Positions 51,119 through 60,428 of a stretch of 64,000 nucleotides of DNA are shown piece after piece. How positions within the stretch are numbered: the stretch's first letter is position 1; each line of letters opens with the position of its first letter. The notes under the pieces were generated by a model that worked only from the letters and a program-made list of their open reading frames with translations, was not told where the DNA came from and made no database searches. The position numbers and the translations under genes are program-made. The stretch lies in the NCBI GenBank assembly GCA_038526915.1, contig JBCBGF010000002.1:1-64000 (forward strand), given 5' to 3'. The stretch comes from JBCBGF01 sp038526915. Its GTDB lineage: Bacteria > Pseudomonadota > Alphaproteobacteria > Rhodobacterales > Rhodobacteraceae.

Positions 51119-52467
51119 CGGCGCCCTAGCCCGACAAAGGCGACCAAGGAAGACGCGGCTGACATGGCGGCGGTGATCCAGGCGATGGTAGCAAAGGCGT
51201 GGTTGGTGGCGTCGGTGTGTGCGGCGGCGTCCGAAGGGGCACCAAAGCTGCCCGGTCCGCCGGCGCTTGCATAAGCGCTCGCCGCGACGCCCCCCATCAG
51301 TGCGATGGCAACGAGGCCCGCGATCCGGCTGACGGCGTTGTTGATGCCCGAGGCGGCCCCTGCTTCGCGGTCGTCCACTGCGCCCATGACAGCCGCCGAT
51401 AGGGGGGCCACGACCAGGGACATGCCAAGGCCCATCAGGCACATGAGCGGCAGGACGGCCCCCCAGAAGGATTGGAGCGGCGCGGTGAGGGCTAGGCCGG
51501 CATAGGCCAACGCGACGATGGCGGCGCCTGTGCCGATCAGGAGCCCCGGGCCATGCGTGTCGGCAAGTCGCCCCATGCGCGTGGACAGAAGCGCAATGGT
51601 GGCGGTGAGGGGGACGAAGGCGGTGGAGGCCGCGGCCTCGGTCACGCCCCAGGCGGTGATGACGGTCATGGGCAGGAAAAACAGGATGCCCGACAGCGCG
51701 AAGTAAAGGCAGAAGGTGGCGATGTTGGCGGCGCTGAAGGTGCGGTTGGCGAAAAGGCGCAGGGGCAGCATGGGGTTGGCTGCGCGGATCTCCCAAAGGA
51801 GGAACAGTGCGAGGCTGACAAGAGAGAAAAGACCGATCAGGCGCATGTCGATGCCTGCTTGACCGGAACCGGTCAGGGCCCAGGCCATCAGCCCGAGGGA
51901 CAGTGTGACCAGGACGGCCCCCTGCCAATCGACGCTAGCGCAATCGCTGCTGCGGTCTTCGTTGACCGCGCCTTTGATGAGCCAGATGGCGATCAGGCCG
52001 AGGGGCAAGTTGACTGCGAAAAGCCAGCGCCAGGTTTCGGGCCCTGCGGCGGTGATGATGAGACCGCCGAGGATGGGCCCGAGCGCGGTGGTCAGCGCCG
52101 AGGCGGCGGCCCAGATGCCAAGCGCGCGGCCGCGATCGTCAGGCGGGTAGGCGCGGTAGATCAGGGCCATGGAGCCGGGCACCATCAGGGCCGCGCCGAT
52201 ACCCTTGAGTGCGCGGGCGGCGATCAGGATGTCGGCGGTGGGGGCGGCTGCGCTGATGAGGGAGGCCACGATGAAGATGGCGATGCCGATGGAGAAGACG
52301 CGGCCCAGCCCGAACCGGTCACCCAAGGCGCCGCCCGCCAGGATCAGCGCCGAGAGGGGCAGCATGTAGGCGTTGTTGATCCACTGTGCTTGGGTGAGCG
52401 TTGCGGCGAGGCTGTCGCGCATGGCGGGCATGGCGATGGAGACGATGCTGCCGTCGATGAAGCCCAA
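51106..52467 (-). CDS. MFS transporter, DHA2 (14-helix drug exporter) type
   Basis: The frame encodes at least 453 residues with about 13-14 helices. It begins FIDGSIVSIAMPAM, the motif D1 region of DHA2 exporters, followed by GGALGDRFGLGRVF (motif A) and RALKGIGAALMVPGSMALI. TTG 52467 is the only canonical start in the frame near the family's usual beginning, but it falls in the middle of the first helix. The open frame continues upstream as YAAILASALGF, so translation may begin at a non-canonical ATC or similar codon near 52500. Substrates of this group are usually cationic drugs or metabolites. Confidence 0.83.
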   Translation of the reverse strand: MGFIDGSIVSIAMPAMRDSLAATLTQAQWINNAYMLPLSALILAGGALGDRFGLGRVFSIGIAIFIVASLISAAAPTADILIAARALKGIGAALMVPGSMALIYRAYPPDDRGRALGIWAAASALTTALGPILGGLIITAAGPETWRWLFAVNLPLGLIAIWLIKGAVNEDRSSDCASVDWQGAVLVTLSLGLMAWALTGSGQAGIDMRLIGLFSLVSLALFLLWEIRAANPMLPLRLFANRTFSAANIATFCLYFALSGILFFLPMTVITAWGVTEAAASTAFVPLTATIALLSTRMGRLADTHGPGLLIGTGAAIVALAYAGLALTAPLQSFWGAVLPLMCLMGLGMSLVVAPLSAAVMGAVDDREAGAASGINNAVSRIAGLVAIALMGGVAASAYASAGGPGSFGAPSDAAAHTDATNHAFATIAWITAAMSAASSLVAFVGLGRRQIG

Positions 52468-52540
52468 GGCAGAGGCGAGGATCGCGGCGTAGAGGACGCG
52501 GATGCGGGCGCGTTCCGCACAAAAGGCGGCGTCAAAGCGA

Positions 52541-52564
52541 GACGCCGCGGAGGGCCGCGGCGTC
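52541..52564 (-). terminator. Strong GC hairpin after bactofilin
   Basis: GACGCCGCGG (52541-52550) pairs perfectly with CCGCGGCGTC (52555-52564) across a 4-base loop. It lies between the bactofilin stop and the MFS gene on the same strand, so it probably ends the M23-bactofilin transcript. No long T-run follows. Confidence 0.6.
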
Positions 52565-52592
52565 TGTTTGTCGGTTATCTGGGGGTCCGCGC

Positions 52593-53123
52593 TCAGGCTT
52601 TGGCCGGGGAAGCGGCCTGGGCCGAGCTTGAGGGGGGCGTGGGCGCAGTGGCCGGTTTCGGCTTGGCCGCGCCGCCGCCCAGCGGATCTTCCTGCCGCTG
52701 GACCGAGCCTTCGAAATGCGCGCCGCTTTCGATGGCGATGGTTTTGTGGATGATGTCACCTTCGACGCGGGCAGTGGCCGTCAGGCGCACCTTTAGGCCA
52801 CGCACCTTGCCCACGACGCGGCCGTTCACGATCACGTCGTCTGCAATGCATTCGCCCTTCACGGTCGCGCTTTCGCCAACGGTCAGAAGGTGCGCGCGGA
52901 TGTCGCCTTCAACGGTGCCTTCGATCTGAATGTCGCCCGCGGTCGTCAGATTGCCGGCAATCTTGAGATCGCTCGACAAGACGGATGCGGGGGCTTTTTC
53001 TTTCGGGGTGGTAGGGGAAAAGTCTGTCATTGGCTTTGTGCTCTTTGCCTCGGGGGTTTTGGGGGTTTCCGGCTTGGTCTCGGGGGCTGAGCCGGGGTCG
53101 TTCACTCTGCTTTTAGAAAACAT
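52593..53123 (-). CDS. Bactofilin
   Basis: This 176-residue polymer-forming cytoskeletal protein has a disordered, Pro/Lys-rich N-terminus (about residues 1-45). The central bactofilin beta-helix (about 46-145) contains regular short repeats such as IAGNLTTAGDIQIEGTVEGDI, of which only the opening is distinctive, and IIHKTIAIESGAHFEGSV. A Pro/Ala/Ser tail ends the protein. Bactofilins form filaments that position cell-wall enzymes. Its start overlaps the end of the M23 endopeptidase gene by 11 bases, and bactofilin-M23 pairs are a known functional linkage in several bacteria. Confidence 0.9.
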   Translation of the reverse strand: MFSKSRVNDPGSAPETKPETPKTPEAKSTKPMTDFSPTTPKEKAPASVLSSDLKIAGNLTTAGDIQIEGTVEGDIRAHLLTVGESATVKGECIADDVIVNGRVVGKVRGLKVRLTATARVEGDIIHKTIAIESGAHFEGSVQRQEDPLGGGAAKPKPATAPTPPSSSAQAASPAKA

Positions 53124-54492
53124 CTCTCGCCGCCTTGATGAATTTCATCGGGTTCACGGGATCACCGTCAATCCGGACTTCATAATGGAGGTGGGTCCCG
53201 GTTGATCGTCCAGAGTTTCCCATATCACCAATCCGATCACCGCGCGAGACTTTATCACCGACGTTCACCCGGATTCTAGCCAGGTGTGCGTATCGGGTCT
53301 CAAACCCGAAATCATGGCGAATTGTGACCAGCCGTCCGTAGCCCGAGGCCCAGCCGGCCCGGATTACGGTGCCATCGGCCGTGGCCAGGATCGGGGTGCC
53401 GTGACCGGCGGCAAAGTCGACGCCGTTATGCATTCTGCGGGATCCGTTGAAGGGGTCGCGGCGGGGGCCGAAGGGGCTGGTGAAGCGGTAAACGCCGTCG
53501 ACGGGATCGGCGAGCGGGGTCTTTTCTATGGCGATCCGGTAGAGGTTCAGCGCGTCGAGTTTTTCGAGAATGGCGTTGGCGCGATCCATATCCGCGTGCT
53601 CAGGCGTGCCCTTGGTGGAAAACGACAGGGGCGTGAGCGGACCGCCCTGGCCGGAATACCCGCGCCGGACCGCTTCGATAATGCTGTCGGCGGGCAGGCC
53701 TGCGGCAGCAAACATCCGATCCAGCGGGGCGAGCGAGACACTGACGGCTTCTTCGAGTTGTGAGAAGATCCGTTCGTTCCGCTCCAGCATCAACTCCCGC
53801 TCAAGCTCGAGAGACTCGATATGGGCCATCGCATCGGAGGTGTTCAGAACGATATCATCGCGCGCCTCGGCTGTGCTCGAGAGGGCGGCGGTCAGGAAAT
53901 CAACCGTCGCCTGCAACTCGGCTGTGTCGACCTGTTCTGGCGTGATTTCTTCCGTGGTTTCAGCGAGTTCGGCGTGCAACGCCTCTGACTTTGCAATTGC
54001 TGCATCACGTTCGGCAATGATGGTGCGCACGGTGGCCTGCAGGGCGGTTGTGCCCTTCTCAAGCTCCTTGCGACGTTCCTCAGAGGCCAGAAGGCGGGAC
54101 TGCATGGCCGACACCTCTGCCATGGCCAGCGCAAAGCGTTCATGGGCTGCAGCGGCATCGGCGACACGCGCATCGCGTTCGGCCGACAACTGGTTGAGGC
54201 GTTGTTCATAGAGGGCCTGTCCGCGCAACGCCTGATCGCGAAGGTTGCCTGCCCCAAGGCTCGACATTAGCAGGATTGCCGACGCGATGATCGCCCAGCC
54301 GATGACAAACGCGCTTCCGGTCAGGGCGATGAACTGTGTCGTCGGTGTCAGTCGGATATATCGCGTTTCCGCATCTGAACGCAGGAACAAGCGCTGCTCA
54401 GGAAAAGTGCGCGCAATCCGCGCGTTCATTCGGCGAACGATACTGTTCTTCAAGGTGACGCCCCGTTTTTTTATCCCTTCGTGCCGCCGCAT
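53113..54492 (-). CDS. M23 peptidoglycan endopeptidase, LmdC-like
   Basis: This protein has about 459 residues from ATG 54492, chosen because AGGGG lies upstream at the right spacing; a longer frame is open. One transmembrane helix (about residues 60-82) is followed by a long coiled-coil region (about 90-260, rich in Ala, Glu and Arg) and a C-terminal LytM/M23 domain. Metal-site motifs are RRMHNGVDFAAGHG, HLHYEVRIDG and the intervening YAHLARI, so the enzyme looks catalytically intact. It cuts peptide cross-links in the periplasm and is probably localised by the bactofilin encoded just downstream. Confidence 0.88.
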   Translation of the reverse strand: MRRHEGIKKRGVTLKNSIVRRMNARIARTFPEQRLFLRSDAETRYIRLTPTTQFIALTGSAFVIGWAIIASAILLMSSLGAGNLRDQALRGQALYEQRLNQLSAERDARVADAAAAHERFALAMAEVSAMQSRLLASEERRKELEKGTTALQATVRTIIAERDAAIAKSEALHAELAETTEEITPEQVDTAELQATVDFLTAALSSTAEARDDIVLNTSDAMAHIESLELERELMLERNERIFSQLEEAVSVSLAPLDRMFAAAGLPADSIIEAVRRGYSGQGGPLTPLSFSTKGTPEHADMDRANAILEKLDALNLYRIAIEKTPLADPVDGVYRFTSPFGPRRDPFNGSRRMHNGVDFAAGHGTPILATADGTVIRAGWASGYGRLVTIRHDFGFETRYAHLARIRVNVGDKVSRGDRIGDMGNSGRSTGTHLHYEVRIDGDPVNPMKFIKAARDVF

Positions 54493-54623
54493 CACTGCTC
54501 GGTCCCCTGCGGCTGCGATTATGTGCATAACTTTACAGACCTCTTGCGGCAAGCGGGCAGGGTTCCGTCGCCCCTTGGGTGTCGCCGCCACCACGCAGTC
54601 GGCGGAAATTCGCCAAAATCGAC

Positions 54624-55430
54624 CTATGCCTCGACCAGTGGCCAATAAAAATCAGGCGGTATGCCCGCTTCCGCCCGCTTTTCATCGTTGAAGGGGGGCT
54701 TCAGGCCGCCTGGGAAGTAGGTGCGCACAAGTCTGTGGAAAACCTCTATGGGGTCGCTGTTTTCGCGCCCGCACAGGAAATGAAACCATTTGGAGCCATA
54801 GGCGACATGCCCCACCTCTTCGGCATAGATCGTCTGGAGTGCTGCGACGGCCTGACTGGCGCCTGCACGTTCAAAGATCTCGATCATGCCTGGGGTGACG
54901 TCGAGACCGCGGGCCTCCAGCACCATCGGCACAATCGCAAGGCGTCCCATGAAATCATGGGCTGTGTCTTCGGCGGCGCGCCACATGCCCGCATGGGCGG
55001 GCAGATCGCCATAGAAGCTGCCGTCGGCTTCAAGACAGTCGCACATTAGGTTGAAGTGCTTGGATTCCTCATCCGCCGCCTTGACCCAATCATCGTAGAA
55101 TCCCATCGGCATCGGGATGTGCGCAAAGCGGGCGATGATGTCCCAATGCAAATCCACCGCGTTCAGTTCGATATGCGCAACTGCGTGAAGAAGGGCACGG
55201 CGGCCCGCCGGACTGCCCGGTTTGCGTTTTGGCACGTCGCGGGGTGAGAGAAGATCGGGCTTGTCGGGTCGGGCCGGTTGCGCGGGCGGTGTCGCGTGGC
55301 CCACCGCGATCTCCGGACCGGTCTTGCGCGCGGCCAACCAGGCAGCGGCGTGCTGTCGGGACAGCGCGGTCTTGGCGCGGCCATCGGCGGTCGACAGAAC
55401 ATCGACCGCCATTTCGGCCAGCGTCGTCAC
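54624..55430 (-). CDS. DUF455 ferritin-like protein
   Basis: This 268-residue protein has the carboxylate and histidine motifs of a ferritin-like diiron bundle: HIELNAVDLHWD near residue 85, DEESKHFNLM near 120, VLEARGLDV near 170 and YAEEVGHVAYG near 201. DUF455 members are usually annotated as ferritin-like or rhodanese-associated; their reaction is not established. It overlaps the upstream peroxiredoxin gene by ATGA, which suggests a redox or iron role. Confidence 0.85.
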   Translation of the reverse strand: MTTLAEMAVDVLSTADGRAKTALSRQHAAAWLAARKTGPEIAVGHATPPAQPARPDKPDLLSPRDVPKRKPGSPAGRRALLHAVAHIELNAVDLHWDIIARFAHIPMPMGFYDDWVKAADEESKHFNLMCDCLEADGSFYGDLPAHAGMWRAAEDTAHDFMGRLAIVPMVLEARGLDVTPGMIEIFERAGASQAVAALQTIYAEEVGHVAYGSKWFHFLCGRENSDPIEVFHRLVRTYFPGGLKPPFNDEKRAEAGIPPDFYWPLVEA

Positions 55431-55888
55431 AGAGCCTTCACAGCCGCAAGCACGGCGTCGGCATGGCCGGGAACCTTCACCTTGCGCCAGACCTCGCGCA
55501 CGGTGCCGTCGCCGTCGATGAGGAAGGTGGCCCGTTCGATCCCCATGTATTTCTTGCCGTACATGCTTTTCTCAACCCAGGTGCCGTAGGTCTCGCACAC
55601 ATCGCCATCGGCATCGGACAGAAGCGGAACACCCAGATCATGCTTTGCGATGAACTTGTCGTGCTTAGCCACGGTGTCTTTCGAGATGCCGTAGACCACG
55701 GCGCCAGCTTCTTCGAATGCGGCGAGGTTTTCGGTAAACGCGATCGCTTCCTTTGTGCAGCCGCCGGTGTCGTCGCGCGGGTAGAAGTAGAGCACGACTT
55801 TCTGCGGGCGCAGGGTGCTGAGCGTGACATCGGTGCCACCGTCGCGGGGCAGGGTGAAGTCGGGGGCGGTTTGACCGATCTCGATCAT
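55427..55888 (-). CDS. bcp: Thioredoxin-dependent peroxiredoxin, Bcp/PrxQ type
   Basis: This 153-residue peroxidase starts at ATG 55886-55888 (MIEIGQTAPDFTLP); an in-frame extension is rejected. The active-site motif is YPRDDTGGCTKEA, with peroxidatic Cys44 and the required Pro37 and Thr41. The usual resolving cysteine five residues later is absent (Ile49). The only other cysteine is Cys98 in GDVCETYG, so the resolving mechanism differs from E. coli Bcp. It reduces hydroperoxides in the cytoplasm and is co-transcribed with the DUF455 gene. Confidence 0.9.
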   Translation of the reverse strand: MIEIGQTAPDFTLPRDGGTDVTLSTLRPQKVVLYFYPRDDTGGCTKEAIAFTENLAAFEEAGAVVYGISKDTVAKHDKFIAKHDLGVPLLSDADGDVCETYGTWVEKSMYGKKYMGIERATFLIDGDGTVREVWRKVKVPGHADAVLAAVKAL

Positions 55889-55983
55889 GTGTGGGATCTC
55901 CGGGATGACAAAGTGCTGCAATTTCGTTTTAGTTCAGACGCAACGAAGATAAAGCCACGTCGACCGATTGGCTTGAGGCAGTG

Positions 55984-58900
55984 ATGACAGACCAACCGCC
56001 CGCGCCCGCCCCGCGCCGCAGGACCCGCCGACGGGTTGTGTGGACGGTTGTCGTGCTGATCGCGGCGGGGGTGATGGGGGCGGTGTCGATGTCGGGCCAG
56101 CCGGTGACTATGCCGGGCTGGGCGGTTGCGCGGATGGAGGACCGGCTGAACCGCGCCATGGGCGAGGGCGGTGCGGTAGTCGGCCAGGCGGTGGTTGAGA
56201 TCGATGGCGAGACCGGGCCGCAGGTTGAGCTGCGCGATGTGCGCTTAAGCGATGCTCGCGGCGTCCGGGTTGCCGCGTTGAATCGGGTTCGTGCGCAGCT
56301 GTCCTTGCCGGATCTGTTACGTGGGGATGTGGCGCCCAAGACGCTCCAGGTCTCGGGCGCGCAGATCACGATCCGGCGCGCGGTGGACGGTGGCTTTACG
56401 CTGAGCTTCGGGGATGCGGGGACGCCCGCGATGGGCGATGCGGCCAATCTGCTGGATGCGATAGATGCCGCGTTTGCCGATGCGCCGCTGGCCGATATCG
56501 GGCGGGTCGAGGCGACCGATCTGACGATCTCGCTGGAAGATGCGCGTTCGGGGCGGGTGTGGCAGGTGACAGACGGATCGCTTGTTCTGGTCAATGACAT
56601 CGACAGTGTCGGGATCACGGTGACGTCTGAGGTGTTCAACGGCACCGAGGATCTGGCGCAGGTTCAACTGTCGTTTCTGTCCAACAAGGGGTCAGCTGCG
56701 GCGTCAATCGGGATCCAGTTTGAGAATGCCGCCGCCGCCGATATCGCGCTGCAGGCCCCGGCGCTGAGCTATCTGGGCGTGATCGATGCGCCGGTGTCCG
56801 GCTCGATCCGCACAGCGTTCGATGCCGACGGGGCGGTGGACCGGTTGGCCGCGACGCTGGAAATTGACAGTGGTGCCCTGCGCCCGGCTGAGGGGGCGCG
56901 GGCGATCCCGTTCAACTCGGGCCGGGTTTATGCCACGTTCGACCCCGCCGATCAGCGGCTGGCATTCTCAGAGCTTCGGGTGCAGAGCGATGCGGTGACG
57001 GTTCTGGGCGAGGGCCATGCATACCTGCGCGATGTCGAAGGTGGATGGCCCCAGACCCTGGTCGGCCAGATGCGGTTTGAAGAGATCGCGCTGACGCCCG
57101 AGGATGTCTTTGACGAACCGGTGGTGTTCGATACCGGCGTCACCGACATCCGGATGCGTCTGGACCCGTTCGAGGTGGATATCGGGCAATCAGTGCTGCT
57201 GGCCGGGGCGGATCGTCTGTCGGGATCGGGGACGATCGGGGCCGATGATGAGGGGTGGCGTGTGTCGCTGGACATGGCCGGTTCGCGCCTGACGCCCGCG
57301 CGTCTGATCGCGCTCTGGCCCCGTGTTGTGGCCCCCAAGGCGCGGGTCTGGTTGCAAGACAACGTTCAGGAGGGCGAGTTAACGGATATCGCGGCGTCAA
57401 TCCGGGTGGTGCCCGGCGCCCCGTTGCGCGCCGGTCTGAGCTACGATTTTCAGAATGCGACGGTACGGTACATGCCGCATATGCCGCTGGTCACGGGCGG
57501 GGCTGGCCATGCGGCGCTGATTGACCGGCGCTATGCCATGCGGCTGGAGGAGGGGCAGGTGCGGCCTGCTGGACAGAGGCCCTTGGACCTCGCTGGCTCG
57601 ACGCTTGCGATCATTGATGTGGCCGAAGACATTCCCCTTGCCGAGCTTAATCTTCGCGCGAAAGGGCCGCTTGCTGCCTTGCTGACGGCCTTGGACAACC
57701 GCCCGTTTCAGGTGCTTGAGAAAAGTGGACGCACCGCGGATCTGGCCGCGGCCGAGGCGGATGTCGCCGCCAACGTGGTGTTCCGTCTGGCCAAGGATCT
57801 GCCTGCGGAAGATGTAGCCTTTGACCTGTCGGGTACGCTCACGGACGTAAGCTCCGACAGCCTCGTGCCAGGACGCGTTTTGTCTGCCGACCGGTTGGAG
57901 TTGCGCGCGACGGCGCAGGTGCTTGAGGTGGCTGGTCCAGCGAACCTGGATGGGATCCCGCTAGAGGCTGTTTGGCGGCAGCCGCTCGGTCGCGGCGAAA
58001 CCAGCGGTGGTCAGGTCACGGCGCTTGTCCCGGTGGATACGGCCACGCTTGCGGCGTTGGGGATCAATTTGCCGCCCGGCACTTTCAGCGGACGCGCGGA
58101 GGCGCGGGTTGATCTGGATGTGCCACGCAACGGACCGGCAACGTTTGCGCTGACATCAGACCTGCGCGGTGCGCGGTTGCGGATCCCTGACGTGGGTTGG
58201 GACAAGCCCAGCGGCATTGCGGGGGAGCTGTCCGTGGCGGGCACCCTTGGACCTGCGCCGCAGATTGACCGGCTCCGTCTGGCCGGGGCGGGGTTAGCTG
58301 CCGAAGGCAGCCTGAGGCTTGGCCAGAACGGTGCGTTTGTGTCCGCGCGTTTGGATCGCCTGCGACTGGGGGATTGGCTTGATGGGCCGGCGACGGTGAC
58401 CGGGCGGGGACCCAACCTGCCGCCAACGATCAGCATCACGGGCGGAACGATTGATCTGCGCGCTTTGCCTGACTTCACCACGGATCCCGGTGGTGAGCCC
58501 GTGCCGTTGCAGCTTGCGCCGGATAGGCTGATCTTGGCCGATGGGATCGCGCTTCGGCCGTTCCGAGCCAATGTGCTGGCGCGGGGCGGGCTGGATGGGC
58601 GGTTCGAGGCGCAGGTGAATGGCGGTGTGGCGGTGCGCGGCGCGCTGGTGCCGCAGCGGGGGCGCACGGCGGTGCGGGTGCTTTCGGAAGATGCAGGGGC
58701 TGTGTTCCGGGATGCGGGGCTGTTTCGGTCTCTCACGGGGGGCGCAATGGATCTGATCCTGACGCCCAAGCCCGGTCGCGATGGGTTTGACGGGCAGATG
58801 ACCATCCGCTCGGCCACCTTGCGCGATCAGCCCGCGATTGCCGATCTGCTGGACGCGGTCAGTGTGATCGGGATGATCGACCAGTTGCAGGGGCCGGGCA

Positions 58901-59286
58901 TTTTGTTCAACACCATCGATGGCCGGTTCGATCTGATGTCTGAAGAGCTGGTCTTGCGCCAAGGCGCGGCGGTCGGGGCGTCGTTGGGGCTGTCGCTGGA
59001 TGGCACCTATGATCTGGACGACAAAGAGCTGGATATGCGGGGCGTGATTTCGCCGATTTATCTGCTGAATGCGGTCGGTCAGGTGTTCACCCGGCGCGGC
59101 GAAGGCTTGTTTGGCTTTACCTATACCATGACCGGCAGCGCCGACGCCCCGCGCATGTCCGTCAATCCGCTGTCGGTGCTGGCGCCGGGCTTTCTGCGCG
59201 AGATCTTCCGCGGGGGACCGCCCGGATCGGAAGAAGCGCGCCAGCGGCAGATCCCGAAGCGCGAAGAAAGGCGCGAGCAGCCTTGA
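55984..59286 (+). CDS. Large AsmA/DUF3971-like envelope protein
   Basis: This 1100-residue protein starts at ATG 55984, with GTG 55981 just before it. After a basic N-terminus there is a single membrane anchor (about residues 17-37). The rest is a long predicted beta-rich periplasmic body with no catalytic motif. The C-terminus (GVISPIYLLNAVGQVFTRRGEGLFGFTY and GSADAPRMSVNPLSVLAPG) matches the end of AsmA-like/YhdP-like proteins. Proteins of this superfamily are bridge-like and help move phospholipids to the outer membrane. It overlaps queA by 4 bases. Confidence 0.85.
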   Translation: MTDQPPAPAPRRRTRRRVVWTVVVLIAAGVMGAVSMSGQPVTMPGWAVARMEDRLNRAMGEGGAVVGQAVVEIDGETGPQVELRDVRLSDARGVRVAALNRVRAQLSLPDLLRGDVAPKTLQVSGAQITIRRAVDGGFTLSFGDAGTPAMGDAANLLDAIDAAFADAPLADIGRVEATDLTISLEDARSGRVWQVTDGSLVLVNDIDSVGITVTSEVFNGTEDLAQVQLSFLSNKGSAAASIGIQFENAAAADIALQAPALSYLGVIDAPVSGSIRTAFDADGAVDRLAATLEIDSGALRPAEGARAIPFNSGRVYATFDPADQRLAFSELRVQSDAVTVLGEGHAYLRDVEGGWPQTLVGQMRFEEIALTPEDVFDEPVVFDTGVTDIRMRLDPFEVDIGQSVLLAGADRLSGSGTIGADDEGWRVSLDMAGSRLTPARLIALWPRVVAPKARVWLQDNVQEGELTDIAASIRVVPGAPLRAGLSYDFQNATVRYMPHMPLVTGGAGHAALIDRRYAMRLEEGQVRPAGQRPLDLAGSTLAIIDVAEDIPLAELNLRAKGPLAALLTALDNRPFQVLEKSGRTADLAAAEADVAANVVFRLAKDLPAEDVAFDLSGTLTDVSSDSLVPGRVLSADRLELRATAQVLEVAGPANLDGIPLEAVWRQPLGRGETSGGQVTALVPVDTATLAALGINLPPGTFSGRAEARVDLDVPRNGPATFALTSDLRGARLRIPDVGWDKPSGIAGELSVAGTLGPAPQIDRLRLAGAGLAAEGSLRLGQNGAFVSARLDRLRLGDWLDGPATVTGRGPNLPPTISITGGTIDLRALPDFTTDPGGEPVPLQLAPDRLILADGIALRPFRANVLARGGLDGRFEAQVNGGVAVRGALVPQRGRTAVRVLSEDAGAVFRDAGLFRSLTGGAMDLILTPKPGRDGFDGQMTIRSATLRDQPAIADLLDAVSVIGMIDQLQGPGILFNTIDGRFDLMSEELVLRQGAAVGASLGLSLDGTYDLDDKELDMRGVISPIYLLNAVGQVFTRRGEGLFGFTYTMTGSADAPRMSVNPLSVLAPGFLREIFRGGPPGSEEARQRQIPKREERREQP

Positions 59287-60338
59287 AACTGTCTGACTTC
59301 GACTTCGATCTGCCGGAGGAGCTCATCGCCACGCGGCCGGTGCGACCGAGGTCTTCGGCCCGCATGCTTGTGGCCAAGGGCGACACGATCAGTGACGAGC
59401 AGGTGTTTGATCTGCCCGATATCCTGGCGCCGGGGGACAGGCTGGTGTTGAACGATACGCGCGTCATTCCGGCGCGGTTGTCGGGGCGCAGGCTGCGCAC
59501 GGCGGCAGAGGGCACGACCGAGGCGGGGATCGAGGCGACGCTGTTGGAACCTACACCGGATGGTCAGTGGCGCGCCTTGTTGCGGCCCTTGAAGAAGGTG
59601 CGCGACGGGGAGGAAATCGTGTTTTCCCCGGATCTATCGGCCACGGTCACGGGCCGTGCGGATGGGACGGCGGCGTTGGCGTTCAACTTGACCGGCGAGG
59701 ACTTTGATGCCGCGCTGGCGGCGGCGGGGACCATGCCCCTGCCGCCCTATATCGAAGCCAAGCGCAAGGCGGATGCGCGCGATCACGAAGACTATCAGAC
59801 GATCTGGGCGAAACGCGCAGGCGCTGTCGCGGCGCCGACGGCATCGCTGCACTTCGATCCGCCGTTGATGCGCGCGCTGGCGGCGCGGGGCGTTGAGACA
59901 TCCTATGTCACGCTGCATGTGGGCGCGGGGACGTTTCTGCCGGTGAAGGTGGACAACATTCGCGACCACAAGATGCATGCGGAGTGGGGGGAGATCACGC
60001 CAGAGGCGGCAGGTGAGATCAATGCCACGAAGGCCGCGGGCGGGCGGGTGATCCCGGTGGGGACGACGGCCATGCGGTTGTTGGAGAGTGCGGCGCGGGA
60101 CGACGGCACTCTGGCGCCCTGGGTGGGTGCCACGGACATCTTCATCACGCCCGGCTTTACCTTTCGCATGTGCGACGCGCTGATGACAAATTTCCATCTG
60201 CCCAAGTCGACACTGATGATGCTGGTGTCGGCGCTGATGGGGCGTGAGCGGATCATGGCCATTTACGCCCATGCCATCGCGGCGGAATATCGCTTCTTTT
60301 CCTATGGCGATGCGTCGATTTTGTTTCCCAAGGCTTGA
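59283..60338 (+). CDS. queA: tRNA queuosine synthase QueA
   Basis: This S-adenosylmethionine:tRNA ribosyltransferase-isomerase has 351 residues. It starts at TTG 59283, overlapping the stop of the preceding gene. It opens LSDFDFDLPEELIATRPVRPR. The conserved blocks NDTRVIPARLSGRR near residue 58, LPPYIEAKRKADARD near 152, GAVAAPTASLHF near 180 and TNFHLPKSTLMMLVSALMG near 302 match QueA closely. It adds the epoxycyclopentane ring to 7-aminomethyl-7-deazaguanine at the wobble position of GUN-reading tRNAs, including tRNA-Asp. Confidence 0.95.
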   Translation: MKLSDFDFDLPEELIATRPVRPRSSARMLVAKGDTISDEQVFDLPDILAPGDRLVLNDTRVIPARLSGRRLRTAAEGTTEAGIEATLLEPTPDGQWRALLRPLKKVRDGEEIVFSPDLSATVTGRADGTAALAFNLTGEDFDAALAAAGTMPLPPYIEAKRKADARDHEDYQTIWAKRAGAVAAPTASLHFDPPLMRALAARGVETSYVTLHVGAGTFLPVKVDNIRDHKMHAEWGEITPEAAGEINATKAAGGRVIPVGTTAMRLLESAARDDGTLAPWVGATDIFITPGFTFRMCDALMTNFHLPKSTLMMLVSALMGRERIMAIYAHAIAAEYRFFSYGDASILFPKA

Positions 60339-60428
60339 ACACGACGCACCAACGTCGCAGCAAAGCAGGACAACAACGAATCCCGTGACGTAAGCGGGAT
60401 CGGGCAGACGCCATAAGAGGCGAGGCAG

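Noticed and set aside
51553..52929. A 458-codon frame antisense to the MFS transporter and bactofilin genes
   Set aside because: The translation is a low-complexity Gly/Asp/Gln-rich sequence, typical of a GC-bias shadow.
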